Made by a program: the position numbers and the translations under genes
The notes under the pieces: generated by a model
The model's input: the letters and a program-made list of their open reading frames with translations, nothing else
Databases searched by the model: none
What the model was told of the DNA's origin: nothing
Source: JANNXQ01 sp031425095
GTDB taxonomy: Bacteria > Verrucomicrobiota > Verrucomicrobiia > Chthoniobacterales > Chthoniobacteraceae
Assembly: GCA_031425095.1 (NCBI GenBank)
Contig: JANPIS010000271.1
Location: 1-26,784, forward strand
Reading direction: 5' to 3'
DNA length: 26,784 bases
In this document: one piece after another, positions 6,951 to 15,727 of the stretch
Layout: the number at the start of each line of letters is the position of its first letter
Numbering within the stretch: position 1 is the first letter of the stretch

Positions 6951-8195
6951 ATGATCCACAGGCTTCCGACCCTCCTCTGCCTCGCCATTTTTTCCGGAGC
7001 AGCGCTCGCCGAGCCTTTCGCGGGCGACATCGATCTGCCGCCGCACAACTACCACAGCCGCCCACTGACCGATCGCTTCACGCGGCTGAAAGACGATCTG
7101 GAAGGCGGACGCATCGCGCTCGATCGCACCAGCGAAAAGGCCTTTCTGCAAAGCCTGCTGAAAGTCTTCGGCATCCCCGCCTCATCGCAGATGCTCGTCT
7201 TTTCGACGACGAGTCTGCAGCTCCGCTACATCACGCCGGCGAATCCGCGTGCGCTGTATTTCAATGAAGATCTCTACGTCGGCTACATCCCGGGCGCGCG
7301 GCTCGAGATCGTTTCGCTCGATCCGGAAGCCGGCGCGGTTTTCTACATCTTCGACATGCCGCGCGGCACAGAACCCATTCGGGCTGAGCGCTCGGATCGC
7401 TGCGCGAATTGCCACGTCGCAGCCGATACCGGGCACGTCCCGGGACTCGTGGTGAAATCAGTGGTGCCCGGGCCGTCGGGCGGCAGCCTCGTCAGCTATC
7501 GGCAGGAGCAAAGCGGACACGGCATTCCATTCTCCGAACGGTTTGGCGGATGGTATGTCACTGGCCGGCATTCCATCACGGAACACTGGGGAAACACGAT
7601 CGGCAGGCTCTCCGCAGGAAATGTCCAGCGCACGTCGATCACTCCGGGACAGCATTTCGACTTCGCGAAGTATCTCGTGCCGACGAGCGACATCCTACCG
7701 CAGCTCCTGCTCGAGCATCAGACCGGCTTCGTGAATCGCGTGGTCGAAGCTGGCTACCGCGCGCGGGCGGCACTGGCCGCGGCTCCGGGGCAATTGGCGC
7801 CTGCGCAAGTCGCCGAAATCAATGACCAGGCACGGCTCGTCACGCGCTATCTGTTCTTCGCCGATGAAGTTCCGCTGCCCACGGGTGGCGTGGAAGGCGA
7901 CGCGGCATACAAGAAGGAGTTCCTGAGTACCCGCAAGCCCGGCGCCGGTGGCGCTGCCCTGAAGGATTTCGATCTGCGCACGAGGCTCTTCCGTCACCGC
8001 TGCAGCTACATGATCTACAGCCCCGTCTTCACAGGGCTGCCGGCTCCCATGAAACAGGCGATCTATCGCCGCATGAGCGAAGCGCTCAGCACGACCCGGC
8101 CCGATCCCGAGTACGCATACCTCCCGGCAGTGGAGAAGCAGTTCCTCCGCGGCATCCTCAAGAGTACCCTCCCGGATCTCCCAGCCGGCTGGTGA
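6951..8195 (+). CDS. Secreted protein with one c-type heme motif, unknown function
   Basis: This is a 414-residue exported protein that I cannot assign to a characterised enzyme. Residues 1-20 are a signal peptide (MIHRLPTLLC... ending AALA). A single heme-attachment motif C151-A-N-C154-H155 lies mid-protein, preceded by the region LRYITPANPRALYFNEDLYVG and VSLDPEAGAVFYIFDMP and followed by a GTGRHSITEHWGN-like region (actual GRHSITEHWGN at 205-215). The C-terminal half has many His and Arg residues and no obvious transmembrane segment. The overall shape (heme motif within an oxidase-like fold, not an N-terminal cytochrome domain) suggests a periplasmic redox protein, which is inference. The start ATG 6951 is chosen because it sits directly before the signal peptide; an in-frame TTG at 6912 adds a non-signal extension. 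A bidirectional terminator follows. Confidence 0.75.
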   Translation: MIHRLPTLLCLAIFSGAALAEPFAGDIDLPPHNYHSRPLTDRFTRLKDDLEGGRIALDRTSEKAFLQSLLKVFGIPASSQMLVFSTTSLQLRYITPANPRALYFNEDLYVGYIPGARLEIVSLDPEAGAVFYIFDMPRGTEPIRAERSDRCANCHVAADTGHVPGLVVKSVVPGPSGGSLVSYRQEQSGHGIPFSERFGGWYVTGRHSITEHWGNTIGRLSAGNVQRTSITPGQHFDFAKYLVPTSDILPQLLLEHQTGFVNRVVEAGYRARAALAAAPGQLAPAQVAEINDQARLVTRYLFFADEVPLPTGGVEGDAAYKKEFLSTRKPGAGGAALKDFDLRTRLFRHRCSYMIYSPVFTGLPAPMKQAIYRRMSEALSTTRPDPEYAYLPAVEKQFLRGILKSTLPDLPAGW

Positions 8196-8240
8196 CGCCG
8201 CAAGTACGGTCGCTGAGGATCACGCGTCCAAGAGGCAAAC

Positions 8241-8282
8241 AAAACGGGCGCTCCCGCTTTCGCAAGAGCGCCCGATTGTTTT
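8241..8282. terminator. Bidirectional terminator between convergent genes
   Basis: CGGGCGCTC (8245-8253) pairs with GAGCGCCCG (8266-8274) around a 12-base loop. The + strand continues ATTGTTTT and the - strand continues TTTTGTTT. It serves both the heme protein gene (+, ends 8195) and the rhodanese gene (-, ends 8297). Confidence 0.8.
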
Positions 8283-8296
8283 AATTCAGGAAGCGA

Positions 8297-8683
8297 TTAC
8301 TTCGCGGCTTCGAGAGGCGCGCCAGCGTCCTTCCAGCCAGAAATGCCAGCGGAAAGGTGCTTCACGTTCGTGTAGCCGAGTTCCTTGGCGGCCTTGGCCC
8401 CGGCGGCATAGGCGCCGCAGGTCGGGCCGCCACAGTAGGCGACGACGAGCGCGTTCTTGTCCGCTGGGAGCGCCTTGGCGATCTCCGCTTTCTTCGCGCG
8501 AAAATCAATGGCGCCCGGGATGTGGCCCTTCTTGAAGGAGTCAGAGCCGTTGACATCGAGGACGGTCACTTTCTTATCGGCAATAGCCTTCTGGAGTTCG
8601 GTGACGCTGATGTCCGGGAACTCGCCGGCGAAGGCGGTGATCGAGAACAGGGCTGCGGTGAGGGTGAGGAGTAGTTTTTTCAT
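8297..8683 (-). CDS. Secreted single-domain rhodanese
   Basis: This 128-residue periplasmic sulfurtransferase-like protein has a signal peptide at residues 1-19 (MKKLLLTL... ending AFA). One rhodanese domain fills the rest: VTVLDVNGSDSFKKGHIPGA, then the active-site loop Y83-C84-G-G-P-T-C89, and the C-terminal LSAGISGWKDAGAPLE. C84 is the expected persulfide-carrying residue. C89 adds a second thiol, as in many periplasmic rhodaneses with the CGGPTC loop. The ATG at 8683 is chosen because it directly opens the signal peptide; a GTG 39 bases upstream would add a polar extension. The 180 bases between it and the glycosyltransferase cluster hold only weak hairpins, and no strong terminator or promoter is visible. 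It is convergent with the heme protein gene. Confidence 0.9.
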   Translation of the reverse strand: MKKLLLTLTAALFSITAFAGEFPDISVTELQKAIADKKVTVLDVNGSDSFKKGHIPGAIDFRAKKAEIAKALPADKNALVVAYCGGPTCGAYAAGAKAAKELGYTNVKHLSAGISGWKDAGAPLEAAK

Positions 8684-8863
8684 GGTGTATTTATGGGTTT
8701 TTGTTTTTGCGGAGGTAACCAAGGTCTCAATCGCGAGGCCGGTTATCTCTTAGCTTCCCTCGACGGCCTGCCGGCGAAATTTATTCGCATGAAGGTGGCC
8801 GCGAGCTGAGGTAAACAGGTTTAGCCGGCAATCACCGACCGCCAACTCGGTAACCGCAGAATT

Positions 8864-9883
8864 TCAAACTGCGTCGCAGACGCTCCGATACAGTTCCACG
8901 TAGCTCGGGGCCACGGCGTCCCAGTGATACTTCGCCCAGGCCCAATCCGCGAGCTGGGCGCGCTTGGCCGCGGACCATGGCGGTGCGGCAAAATACCGAT
9001 CGAGCTGCCGCTTCACGCTCGCTACGGTCGGCTCGGCGATGTAGCCGCGCTCGTCCCCGAGCGCGACCGCCCATGGGGTGGTCGTGGTCGTGAGCGCAGG
9101 GGTGCCGACTTGCAGCGCCTCGAGCACGGCGAGTCCGAAATTCTCCGAGTACGAGGGCAGACAGAAAAGGTCGGCACCCTGGAAGTAGTTCCACCGCTCG
9201 GCACCCCAGACCTCGCCGACCCAGTCGATCAGCGGGAGCCGCCGATGGTTCTCGCGGGCGAGTTCCCGAAGCTGCGCCAGGTAGGCCGCCTCGCCGCCAC
9301 CGACCACGACGAGCCGCGTCTGCGGTCGTTCCGGCCCCTCCGCGAGCGCACGGATCAGGAGCTCGAGTCCCTTTTTCACATGCAGCCGGGAGAGAAAGAG
9401 GAGCACGCGCTCCTCGGGCCGCCACTTCAGTGCCGCCCGGGCGCGCTCGTAGTCCGGGCGCGCGTCGCCGGTCAGCCCGAGTGGCAGCACTTCCACGCGC
9501 GAGTGCGGCAGCAGATCCCGCAACCGAGCGGCCTCCGCCGGGGCCGTGGCCAGCAGCGCCTGCGCGCGCCCGAGGTGATGCTTCTCCGCGAGGTGATAGT
9601 AGGGCCACTTTTTCCACCGCTTGTGCCGCCAGGCCCACACCTCCAGCATGCCATGCGGCGAAATCACACACGGCACGTTCTGCTCCACGCAGGTGCGCGA
9701 GGCAAAGGAATGGCGCGGCTGCCAGAGTCCGTGAAAGTGGACCACGCGTTCGCCGCCGGGCTCGGGTGGATCGCCGACGACCTCGACGCCGGCGCGTTGA
9801 AGCGCGGCGCACATAGCGGCGATGGCTGCGTCTAACCCTCCCGCGCGCTGTTCCGGTGGTGGCTGGAGAAAATGAACCTTCAA
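8864..9883 (-). CDS. GT4-family glycosyltransferase (last gene of the polysaccharide cluster)
   Basis: This is a 339-residue cytoplasmic GT-B fold enzyme that adds a sugar from a nucleotide-sugar donor to a growing repeat unit, retaining the anomeric configuration. The C-terminal donor domain is clear: FLSRLHVKKGLELLI (163-177), LVVVGGG (191-197), and the E-x7-E signature in PSYSENFGLAVLEAL (E247 and E255). The N-terminal half carries VVHFHGLW and ISPHGMLEVWAW, typical acceptor-side landmarks of this group. Its ATG overlaps the stop of the upstream GT4 gene by four bases, so it is probably translated by coupling. It is the final gene of the cluster; no good terminator is visible in the 180 bases that follow. 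The sugar specificity cannot be read from the sequence. Confidence 0.9.
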   Translation of the reverse strand: MKVHFLQPPPEQRAGGLDAAIAAMCAALQRAGVEVVGDPPEPGGERVVHFHGLWQPRHSFASRTCVEQNVPCVISPHGMLEVWAWRHKRWKKWPYYHLAEKHHLGRAQALLATAPAEAARLRDLLPHSRVEVLPLGLTGDARPDYERARAALKWRPEERVLLFLSRLHVKKGLELLIRALAEGPERPQTRLVVVGGGEAAYLAQLRELARENHRRLPLIDWVGEVWGAERWNYFQGADLFCLPSYSENFGLAVLEALQVGTPALTTTTTPWAVALGDERGYIAEPTVASVKRQLDRYFAAPPWSAAKRAQLADWAWAKYHWDAVAPSYVELYRSVCDAV

Positions 9884-11034
9884 TGCTTCGTCATCCTCTC
9901 TGCTTTGTAGAGGGCCTCATATTCGGCGGCCATTCTGGAGAACGAAAATTTTTGCTCGGCCAATCGCCGCGCCTCAGCGCCGATCGCGCGTAGTCTGAGA
10001 GGATCGAGCAGCGTCGGCGCCCACGAGGCCTCGGTGGCCAGCGCGATGGAATTGTCGGAATTCAGGAAGGGCATCTCCGTGAGCAAGTTTGGGGTCACCG
10101 CGCAAGGCAGGCCAGCGCTGAGGGCTTCGAGAATCGCGAGCGGCAGGCCTTCGAACTCCGCCGTGTGCAGGAAGACATCCGCGGCGAAGAGGAAGTCGCG
10201 CACCTCTTGCTGCCAGCCGATCCGCTGGATGGCATGCGCGAGCCCTCTCGACGCGACGCACGCGTCCCACTCGGAAGCCAGCGGACCGTCGCCGACCCAG
10301 ATGAAGCGAGCCGTCGGCAAGTGACTGAGGATGCGCTCGGCGTACTCGAGAAAGACCAGCGGACGTTTCTGCGGCACCATCCGACCCACGGCGGCGAAAA
10401 GCGTCACCTCCTCCGGCACTCTGAGTTCCGCACGTTTCGCCACACGCAGCGCCGGACGCTCGACGAGATCGTAGAGCTCCACGCCGTTTGCCACGGTGTG
10501 GAGGTTCGCCTGCGGGCCGAGGAACGCGTGGAGATCGGCCGCCCGCTGTTCGAGTACCGCCACCAGCGGACCGGGAAAATCCTTCAATGCACGATGCGCG
10601 ATCCAGTCGCGCATCGCGGCATTGCGGGCGCGGAGATACGCGGCCGTCTGCGTGATGTGAATCGTCGCGATACTCGGAATGCGCGCGAGTTTCACCGCCC
10701 GCTGCAGGTCCAGCGCGTCCTCGAGATTCTGTTTGTTCAGATGCAGGACGTCTGGCGCGATCCGGCGCCACGATTCCGCGGCGGCGCGCGCACTCGCGAA
10801 ATCGAGGTAACTTGCGATGCTGCGCAGCGGCCGATCGTACATGTTGGTGTACTCGGCGCGCACCACCGGCCCGACCGGCGCAAAGAGCGCGCAGAGTTCG
10901 TCCATTCGCGAGTGAGTCGAGGCCCACAGAATCGTTTCGTGCCCCCGCTCGACCAGCGCTCGCGCAAGGTAGAGCAGGTAGAGTTCTCCCCCACCCCGCG
11001 AACCGCTGCTGCTGCTGACGAGCAGGACTTTCAT
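9880..11034 (-). CDS. GT4-family glycosyltransferase
   Basis: This 384-residue GT-B enzyme has the glycine-rich N-terminal loop SSSSGSRGGGELYLL (7-21), ISIATIHITQT-type acceptor-domain strands (SIATIHITQT at 121-130), AVGRMVPQKRP (215-225), FIWVGDGP (244-251) and the signature TAEFEGLPLAILEAL (291-305) with E295-x7-E303. These are all features of retaining GT4 transferases of O-antigen and exopolysaccharide pathways. The start ATG at 11034 immediately precedes the MKVLLVSS beginning and overlaps the stop of the preceding gene (TGA at 11031-11033, ATGA). A longer upstream frame would be buried in the neighbour. Donor and acceptor are unknown. Confidence 0.9.
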   Translation of the reverse strand: MKVLLVSSSSGSRGGGELYLLYLARALVERGHETILWASTHSRMDELCALFAPVGPVVRAEYTNMYDRPLRSIASYLDFASARAAAESWRRIAPDVLHLNKQNLEDALDLQRAVKLARIPSIATIHITQTAAYLRARNAAMRDWIAHRALKDFPGPLVAVLEQRAADLHAFLGPQANLHTVANGVELYDLVERPALRVAKRAELRVPEEVTLFAAVGRMVPQKRPLVFLEYAERILSHLPTARFIWVGDGPLASEWDACVASRGLAHAIQRIGWQQEVRDFLFAADVFLHTAEFEGLPLAILEALSAGLPCAVTPNLLTEMPFLNSDNSIALATEASWAPTLLDPLRLRAIGAEARRLAEQKFSFSRMAAEYEALYKAERMTKH

Positions 11035-12107
11035 TGCAGCACCTCCGCAAAAAGTGCGCGCCATCGCGCAGCACCCCGCTCCGGTGTCCAAGCGATGGCC
11101 TTCGCCCGAGAGTCGCGGCCGCAGCGCGTGGTCAATTCCGGATCGTCACAGAATCGTCGAAGCTGGCTCTCGAGCGCCGCACGATCGCCCGCGGGAAATC
11201 GGAAACCGTTCTCTCCATCAGTCACGAGATCCCAGCCCGCCCCGACCTGATCGCTGCACACGACCGGCAGGCCCGCACCGAGCGCCTGATTCACCACCAC
11301 GCCCCAGCCATCGTAGCGACTCGGCAGCACAAACACATCGGCACGGGCAAAGAACCCCGGCAGCGCCTCCGGCGACTGGAATCCTGCATACTCGATCCGT
11401 GCGCGGACCTCCGCAGCCACCGTCGCGAGGAGCGTCGGCAACTCCGCCTCGCGTCCCACGAGCAGCAGCCGCGCATTCGCCGGGAGTCGCGTGAACGCCG
11501 CGAGCAGGTCGTCCACTCCCTTCCGTGCGATCATCTGCCCGCAGAACAGGAATGTGACGGTGCCCGGCGTTCGCTCCGACGGCGGCTCGGCAAGGAACGG
11601 CGCGAGCTCGCAGTGATACGGCAGATTAAACACACGAGTTTGCGGAAACCGTGCGGCGTAGTCGCGCTCCGCCCACGAGCCGATCGCCGCGATCGCTGCG
11701 GCGCGCCGCAAGGGCGCGGTCAGGAAGTCGTGCCGCGGATTGCGAGGTCCGAGCTTTTCTCCCCAGAAAATCCAACGCGCATCCCGCCACCGCGAGCGCA
11801 TCAGCCACTGGCCGGTCAGCGACATCAGCGTGTTGCAGACGAGCACGTCGTAGTCGTCAGGATCAGGGAGCGCCCAGTTGCAATGCACCCGCGCGTGCGC
11901 CAGCGGAAACCAAAACCCCGGAAGGTAGCTCTCGTAAGTCGCCAACGGCTTCTCCGGCCAGGGCGAATCCGGCGCCGCGCGTTCCATGTAAAAGACTCGC
12001 AGCTCCACATCATCGCGCGCGGCGAGCGCGGCAAACAAGTCGCGCTGATACGGCGACGGCACCACCGAGAAAAACGCCGCGCGGAGCTTTCCCGCCGGAC
12101 GATTCAT
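11031..12107 (-). CDS. GT4-family glycosyltransferase with altered E-x7-E signature
   Basis: This 358-residue GT-B protein opens with AAFFSVVPSPYQRDLFAAL, typical of WcaI/WbaZ-like GT4 enzymes, followed by WIFWGEKLGPR (112-122), FLFCGQMIARKGVDDLL (186-202), and LPSRYDGWGVVVNQALGAGLP (261-281). The usual E-x7-E nucleotide-sugar signature reads D266-x7-Q274 here, so both glutamates are conservatively replaced; D/E at this position is common in PSRYDGWG-type members, the Gln less so. The ATG at 12107 overlaps the polymerase stop by one base pair step (ATGA arrangement), which decides the start. It sits in the middle of the cluster and is expected to act in the cytoplasm on lipid-linked intermediates. 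Confidence 0.88.
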   Translation of the reverse strand: MNRPAGKLRAAFFSVVPSPYQRDLFAALAARDDVELRVFYMERAAPDSPWPEKPLATYESYLPGFWFPLAHARVHCNWALPDPDDYDVLVCNTLMSLTGQWLMRSRWRDARWIFWGEKLGPRNPRHDFLTAPLRRAAAIAAIGSWAERDYAARFPQTRVFNLPYHCELAPFLAEPPSERTPGTVTFLFCGQMIARKGVDDLLAAFTRLPANARLLLVGREAELPTLLATVAAEVRARIEYAGFQSPEALPGFFARADVFVLPSRYDGWGVVVNQALGAGLPVVCSDQVGAGWDLVTDGENGFRFPAGDRAALESQLRRFCDDPELTTRCGRDSRAKAIAWTPERGAARWRALFAEVLQ

Positions 12108-13690
12108 CACTCGCCCCCGGGCTGTGTTCCCGGCGCGATCGCGCGTCGTACGCCAGGCCGACGCGGCATCGCGGGATTGCGCGCTGGGACCGGCGCTCCG
12201 GGTCTCCGCAGGAGCTTCGCCACCTGCCGCACGCTCACCTCCGCCGTCTTCACGATCACCGCCGCGACGACCAGCGAAGCGATCGTCGGCAGCACTGCCG
12301 TGGTGAAAGCAAAGAGACTGCGCATCGTGATCACCGCCGCAAAAAAGCCCGAGGCATAGACGAGGATGCCGATCTCGGAGTTCTTTGGCGAAGCGGTCGT
12401 ATTCCAAAAGCCCATCACCGCGCCGAGTAGCAGACCGACGAACACGACCACGCCAAAGCCACCCGAGATATACGCTTCACCAGCGAAGGTCGCGGCGATC
12501 GTCACGCCCTCGACGCCGAGCGCCTGCTCGATCGGCGTGCTCATGCCGAGCGGCTTGCCCGGCCAGAGCGCGCGCGGGATCGGCCGGATCATGGCCAGGT
12601 ACGGAATCTCCAGGCCGAGATACGGATTCCGCTCCGGGAAAAATGTCGTGAGCGTCGCGATCGTATGCAGGTTGTAGTCGACGAAGACGTACTTCGACTG
12701 GAGCTCGCCGCCCTCTCGGTAGGTGCCCTGCATCCAGTCGCGCAGCCCGTGCTCGCGGAATTGCAGCATCGTGTAAGTCGCCGCCGCCATCGCCGCCGCA
12801 CAAACCGCCGCGACGATGAGAATGCGCGTGCGTTTCGCCACCGGCGAAGCGAAGGCGAATGCCGCGAGAAAGTTCACGAGATACGCGCCGAAGACATTCC
12901 GTGTACCCGTCGCGAAACCCTGAAAGAACGTCGCGAGCAGCACGATGACGACCGGAGCGAGGTGATACCACCGGTACCGCTCCGCGCGCGCCAGCATCAC
13001 GCCGCCGAGCGCCGGCAGGAGAAAGAGCATCAGGGTTAGCTCGGAGAAAAACGCGCGCCAATCGCCGAGCTGCCCTCGCGACCACGGTTGCGAGAAACGC
13101 GCGCCGAGCATCGCGTCGAACATCTTCACCGGATTCCAACCCGAACACGCCAGCATGTAGAAGTAGCCTAACGACGCCGCGAGCCAGTAGAGCGCGAGCA
13201 GCTTTCCGATCGGGACCTCCGTGCGGAGGATGCGGGAAAATGGCGCCTCCTTTGGCACTGGCACATGCCGCCCCAAGAGCACGCCCGCGTAGCCGAGATA
13301 GAGCACGAGCAATCCGGAGTGGATCGCCTCCGTCGAAATCATCGTGTCGAGGAACGGCTGCGGAAAAAGGAACTCGAACAGCGTGAGGTAAAAGAACGCG
13401 ACGAGCGCAAGCAGGTCGGTGCGGATGAGGTTGCGCAACCCGCCACGCGCCTCAATCGCAAAGCTGGCGAGCAGGCTGAACAGCACGCCGTAGGCGGCCT
13501 GACGGGCGATCTGCGAAGGCGAGTGGCCGGCCGCAAAGACGGCCGTCATCGCGATTCCAAAGAGCGCCGTGCCAGTCGCCGTCCAGTCTGGCCGCGGGCA
13601 GGCGTCCTGCGCCTTGAGCTCACCGGCCGAGCGCGGCGACGGGGGCCGGGACGGCGGCGGGTTGGGACTACGAGCGGGGCGGAATTGCAT
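12107..13690 (-). CDS. Wzy-like O-antigen/oligosaccharide repeat-unit polymerase
   Basis: This is a 527-residue polytopic membrane protein with about twelve hydrophobic segments between residues 40 and 480, bracketed by a Pro/Arg-rich cytosolic N-terminus (about 35 residues) and a basic Pro-rich C-terminus. The family landmarks are GFATGTRNVFGAYL in a membrane loop and, in the large periplasmic loop, MIRPIPRALWPGKP followed by a conserved region ending FAGEAYISGGFGVVVFVGLLLG. Wzy-type proteins polymerise undecaprenyl-linked repeat units on the outer face of the inner membrane. It is placed between GT4 genes, with its ATG inside the last 23 bases of the upstream transferase, so it is translated as part of the same operon. 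An exact substrate cannot be inferred. A shorter product starting after the Pro-rich stretch is possible but has no ATG nearby. Confidence 0.85.
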   Translation of the reverse strand: MQFRPARSPNPPPSRPPSPRSAGELKAQDACPRPDWTATGTALFGIAMTAVFAAGHSPSQIARQAAYGVLFSLLASFAIEARGGLRNLIRTDLLALVAFFYLTLFEFLFPQPFLDTMISTEAIHSGLLVLYLGYAGVLLGRHVPVPKEAPFSRILRTEVPIGKLLALYWLAASLGYFYMLACSGWNPVKMFDAMLGARFSQPWSRGQLGDWRAFFSELTLMLFLLPALGGVMLARAERYRWYHLAPVVIVLLATFFQGFATGTRNVFGAYLVNFLAAFAFASPVAKRTRILIVAAVCAAAMAAATYTMLQFREHGLRDWMQGTYREGGELQSKYVFVDYNLHTIATLTTFFPERNPYLGLEIPYLAMIRPIPRALWPGKPLGMSTPIEQALGVEGVTIAATFAGEAYISGGFGVVVFVGLLLGAVMGFWNTTASPKNSEIGILVYASGFFAAVITMRSLFAFTTAVLPTIASLVVAAVIVKTAEVSVRQVAKLLRRPGAPVPARNPAMPRRPGVRRAIAPGTQPGGE

Positions 13691-14813
13691 GGGCAGCTTT
13701 GCTGCTCAACGCAATAAGTGTGCGCGCAGGTTCCGTCCAACCGAACTTGCCCGGCACCCGGCGCGGGTTCGCCGCCCACCACTCCAGCTCCGCAGCCAGC
13801 GCGGCGGCATCTCCGGTCGGAAAGATGGAGCCGTTCTCCCGATGCCGGACGAAATCCTTGCCTCCGACCCGGTCACTCACGATCGCCGGCATCCCGCAAT
13901 TCAGCGCCTGCGGCACCACCAAGCCGAAGCCCTCCTCGAGCGACGGCAGCACCAGCACCGAGCCGGACCGGAACGCCTCCGCGAGCGCGCGCTGCGAGAC
14001 CGGACCGTGGAAATGCAGCGGCACCGCACCGCCGTAGCTCGCGAGGTCCGACCGCGCCTCCGGCAACTCGCCGCCGTAGAAATCCACCCGCCAGGTTTTC
14101 GCCGGTACTCGCATCAGCGCATCGAGCAGCGTGCGCAGGCCCTTGCGCAGTCCGAGCAGGCCAGCGAAGACGATGCGGAACTCTTCGCCTGCCTGCTCCG
14201 GGCCCGAGTGAAAGATCCGCTCATCCGCCCCATACGGCACGAGCCAAATCCGCTCCGCCGCAATGCCCATTCCGATGAGCTGATCGCGCACGACGGACGA
14301 CGCCGCGCAATGCCAGTCCGTGAGCGCATACTCCTCGTCTTCACGCGCAAAGTACTCCGCGTCGTAGGGACAGAAATCCGTGAGCCGCAATCCGACGCGG
14401 GCGTATTCCGGCTCCATGATCCGCACCCACTCCCGCACCGGACCGGTGGCGTGGTTCAGCACCGTGGCCACACCGCGCTGTCGTGCCGCGCGGAAGATCT
14501 GCAGGCACTGACCCGGCATGCCGTGGATGAAATCCGCGCGCTCGAGATTGCGCCCGACCCAGCAATCGAATCCACGATCCTGCCAGAGGAAGAGCCGGCG
14601 CGGGCTCGGCCGCAACCACGCCGGCGCAAACTTCATCAGCCCATACGCCACGTTCGTCCGCAGGCTGTGCGTGCGAATCCGCACGCCCTCCGTGTCGGCC
14701 AGCTTCCACTGCGGATAGCCGGAGTAGTAGCACCCGAGCGCATCCAGGCGCGCGAGTTCCACAGCCATCGGGTAGAGGTGGCATGGATTGGTCGCGGAGA
14801 TGGAAATCTTCAC
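13668..14813 (-). CDS. GT4-family glycosyltransferase
   Basis: This 381-residue GT-B transferase opens with KISISATNPCHLYPMAVELA. Its middle part contains HGMPGQCLQIFRAARQRG and LNHATGPVREW, acceptor-domain stretches of a GT4 subgroup found in exopolysaccharide clusters. The donor domain has VFAGLLGLRKGLRTLLDAL (215-233) and LPSLEEGFGLVVPQALNCGMP (289-309). The E-x7-E signature is E294-x7-Q302, with the second Glu replaced. The start is the GTG at 14813, which overlaps the upstream stop as GTGA; an ATG 30 bases upstream (14843) is in frame but lies inside the neighbouring gene. The stop overlaps the polymerase gene by 23 bases. Confidence 0.88.
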   Translation of the reverse strand: MKISISATNPCHLYPMAVELARLDALGCYYSGYPQWKLADTEGVRIRTHSLRTNVAYGLMKFAPAWLRPSPRRLFLWQDRGFDCWVGRNLERADFIHGMPGQCLQIFRAARQRGVATVLNHATGPVREWVRIMEPEYARVGLRLTDFCPYDAEYFAREDEEYALTDWHCAASSVVRDQLIGMGIAAERIWLVPYGADERIFHSGPEQAGEEFRIVFAGLLGLRKGLRTLLDALMRVPAKTWRVDFYGGELPEARSDLASYGGAVPLHFHGPVSQRALAEAFRSGSVLVLPSLEEGFGLVVPQALNCGMPAIVSDRVGGKDFVRHRENGSIFPTGDAAALAAELEWWAANPRRVPGKFGWTEPARTLIALSSKAAHAIPPRS

Positions 14814-15727
14814 CGCGACTCGCCTCCGAAGGCTGCCTTCCATTCCTGCTCGCCGACGATCGGAGTGCCCACGAGTTTCACCCACGCTGCATAGCTCCGC
14901 CACGGGAGGGCACGGCGTCCGGCCAGACAACGCGGGACGCCCACCAGCGCAGCCAGCCACCACTGCGGTTCGCGCACCGCCCAGCTCAGACCTCGTGAAA
15001 GCGCGTACCCGAACTGCCGCAGCGCACGATAGGCGGCGACCGCAAACAACTGCGGCGCCGGGCAGCGCATCAAGACGCTCCAGAATTCATTCCGCGCATG
15101 CCGCTGATGATTCCTCACTTCACTGCGCTGCGTTCCGGTGAAGTGATGGCGAATCGTGCGTGACGTGTCCTGCCAGACCTCCCAGCCCGCGCAGACACAG
15201 CGCAGCGCAAAATCCGGCTCTTCATACATGTGTCCGAATTGTTCCGGGTATCCGCCGAGTTGGAGGAAAGCGCTGCGCCGGATCGCGGCGCCCGAATTCG
15301 CAAAGCTCCCGACGTAACGCGATTCGCCGAAAGTGACCGCAGTCAGCGACTCTGGAAACTCCTCCGACCGCTGTGGAAAACAGACGACCGCCAGCCGCGG
15401 CCGCGTGGCGAAGAGCTCCCGGATGCGCGCCACGAAATCCGCCTCCATGGGATAGCTGTCATCATCGAGACTGAGCATCACGTCGCACTGCGTCGTCGCC
15501 GCCAGTTCATTGCGCGACGGAATCGATCCGCGGGAATGCTCGTGGATCAGCAGCGTAGCCTGCGGGTGAGCGTTCCGAACCTGCTCGACGGTCGCATCGC
15601 TGCACCCATCCGCGACGACGAGGATTTCATCGGGCTGCGGAGACAGCGGTTCGAGTTCCCGCAAGGTCCGCATGAGTTCCGCACAACGGTTCCGCGTCGT
15701 GATGCACACCGCCACCGAGACGCTCAT
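14810..15727 (-). CDS. GT2-family glycosyltransferase
   Basis: This 305-residue GT-A fold, inverting transferase begins with VSVAVCITTRNRCAEL (N-terminal nucleotide-binding strand). It then shows ILVVADGCSDATVEQV (35-50), SRNELAA, the metal-binding D-x-D region SLDDDSYP (D88-D90), and the acceptor-side acidic motif YEEPDFALR (168-176), with a WQD... segment next to it. A weakly hydrophobic C-terminal part could associate with the membrane. The ATG at 15727 overlaps the acetyltransferase stop by four bases. Rhamnosyl- and mannosyl-transferases share these motifs, so the sugar is undetermined. Confidence 0.9.
   Translation of the reverse strand: MSVSVAVCITTRNRCAELMRTLRELEPLSPQPDEILVVADGCSDATVEQVRNAHPQATLLIHEHSRGSIPSRNELAATTQCDVMLSLDDDSYPMEADFVARIRELFATRPRLAVVCFPQRSEEFPESLTAVTFGESRYVGSFANSGAAIRRSAFLQLGGYPEQFGHMYEEPDFALRCVCAGWEVWQDTSRTIRHHFTGTQRSEVRNHQRHARNEFWSVLMRCPAPQLFAVAAYRALRQFGYALSRGLSWAVREPQWWLAALVGVPRCLAGRRALPWRSYAAWVKLVGTPIVGEQEWKAAFGGESR

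Noticed and set aside
8924..9835. Long open frame on the + strand, antisense to a GT4 gene
   Set aside because: It mirrors the strongly conserved glycosyltransferase on the other strand, has Arg/Gly-rich composition typical of antisense frames in GC-rich DNA, and matches no family.
13569..14894. 441-codon open frame on the + strand across the GT4/polymerase junction
   Set aside because: It is antisense to two recognisable genes, with His/Arg/Pro-rich low-information sequence; the same holds for 10165-11250, 11034-12359 and 18234-19604 on the + strand.
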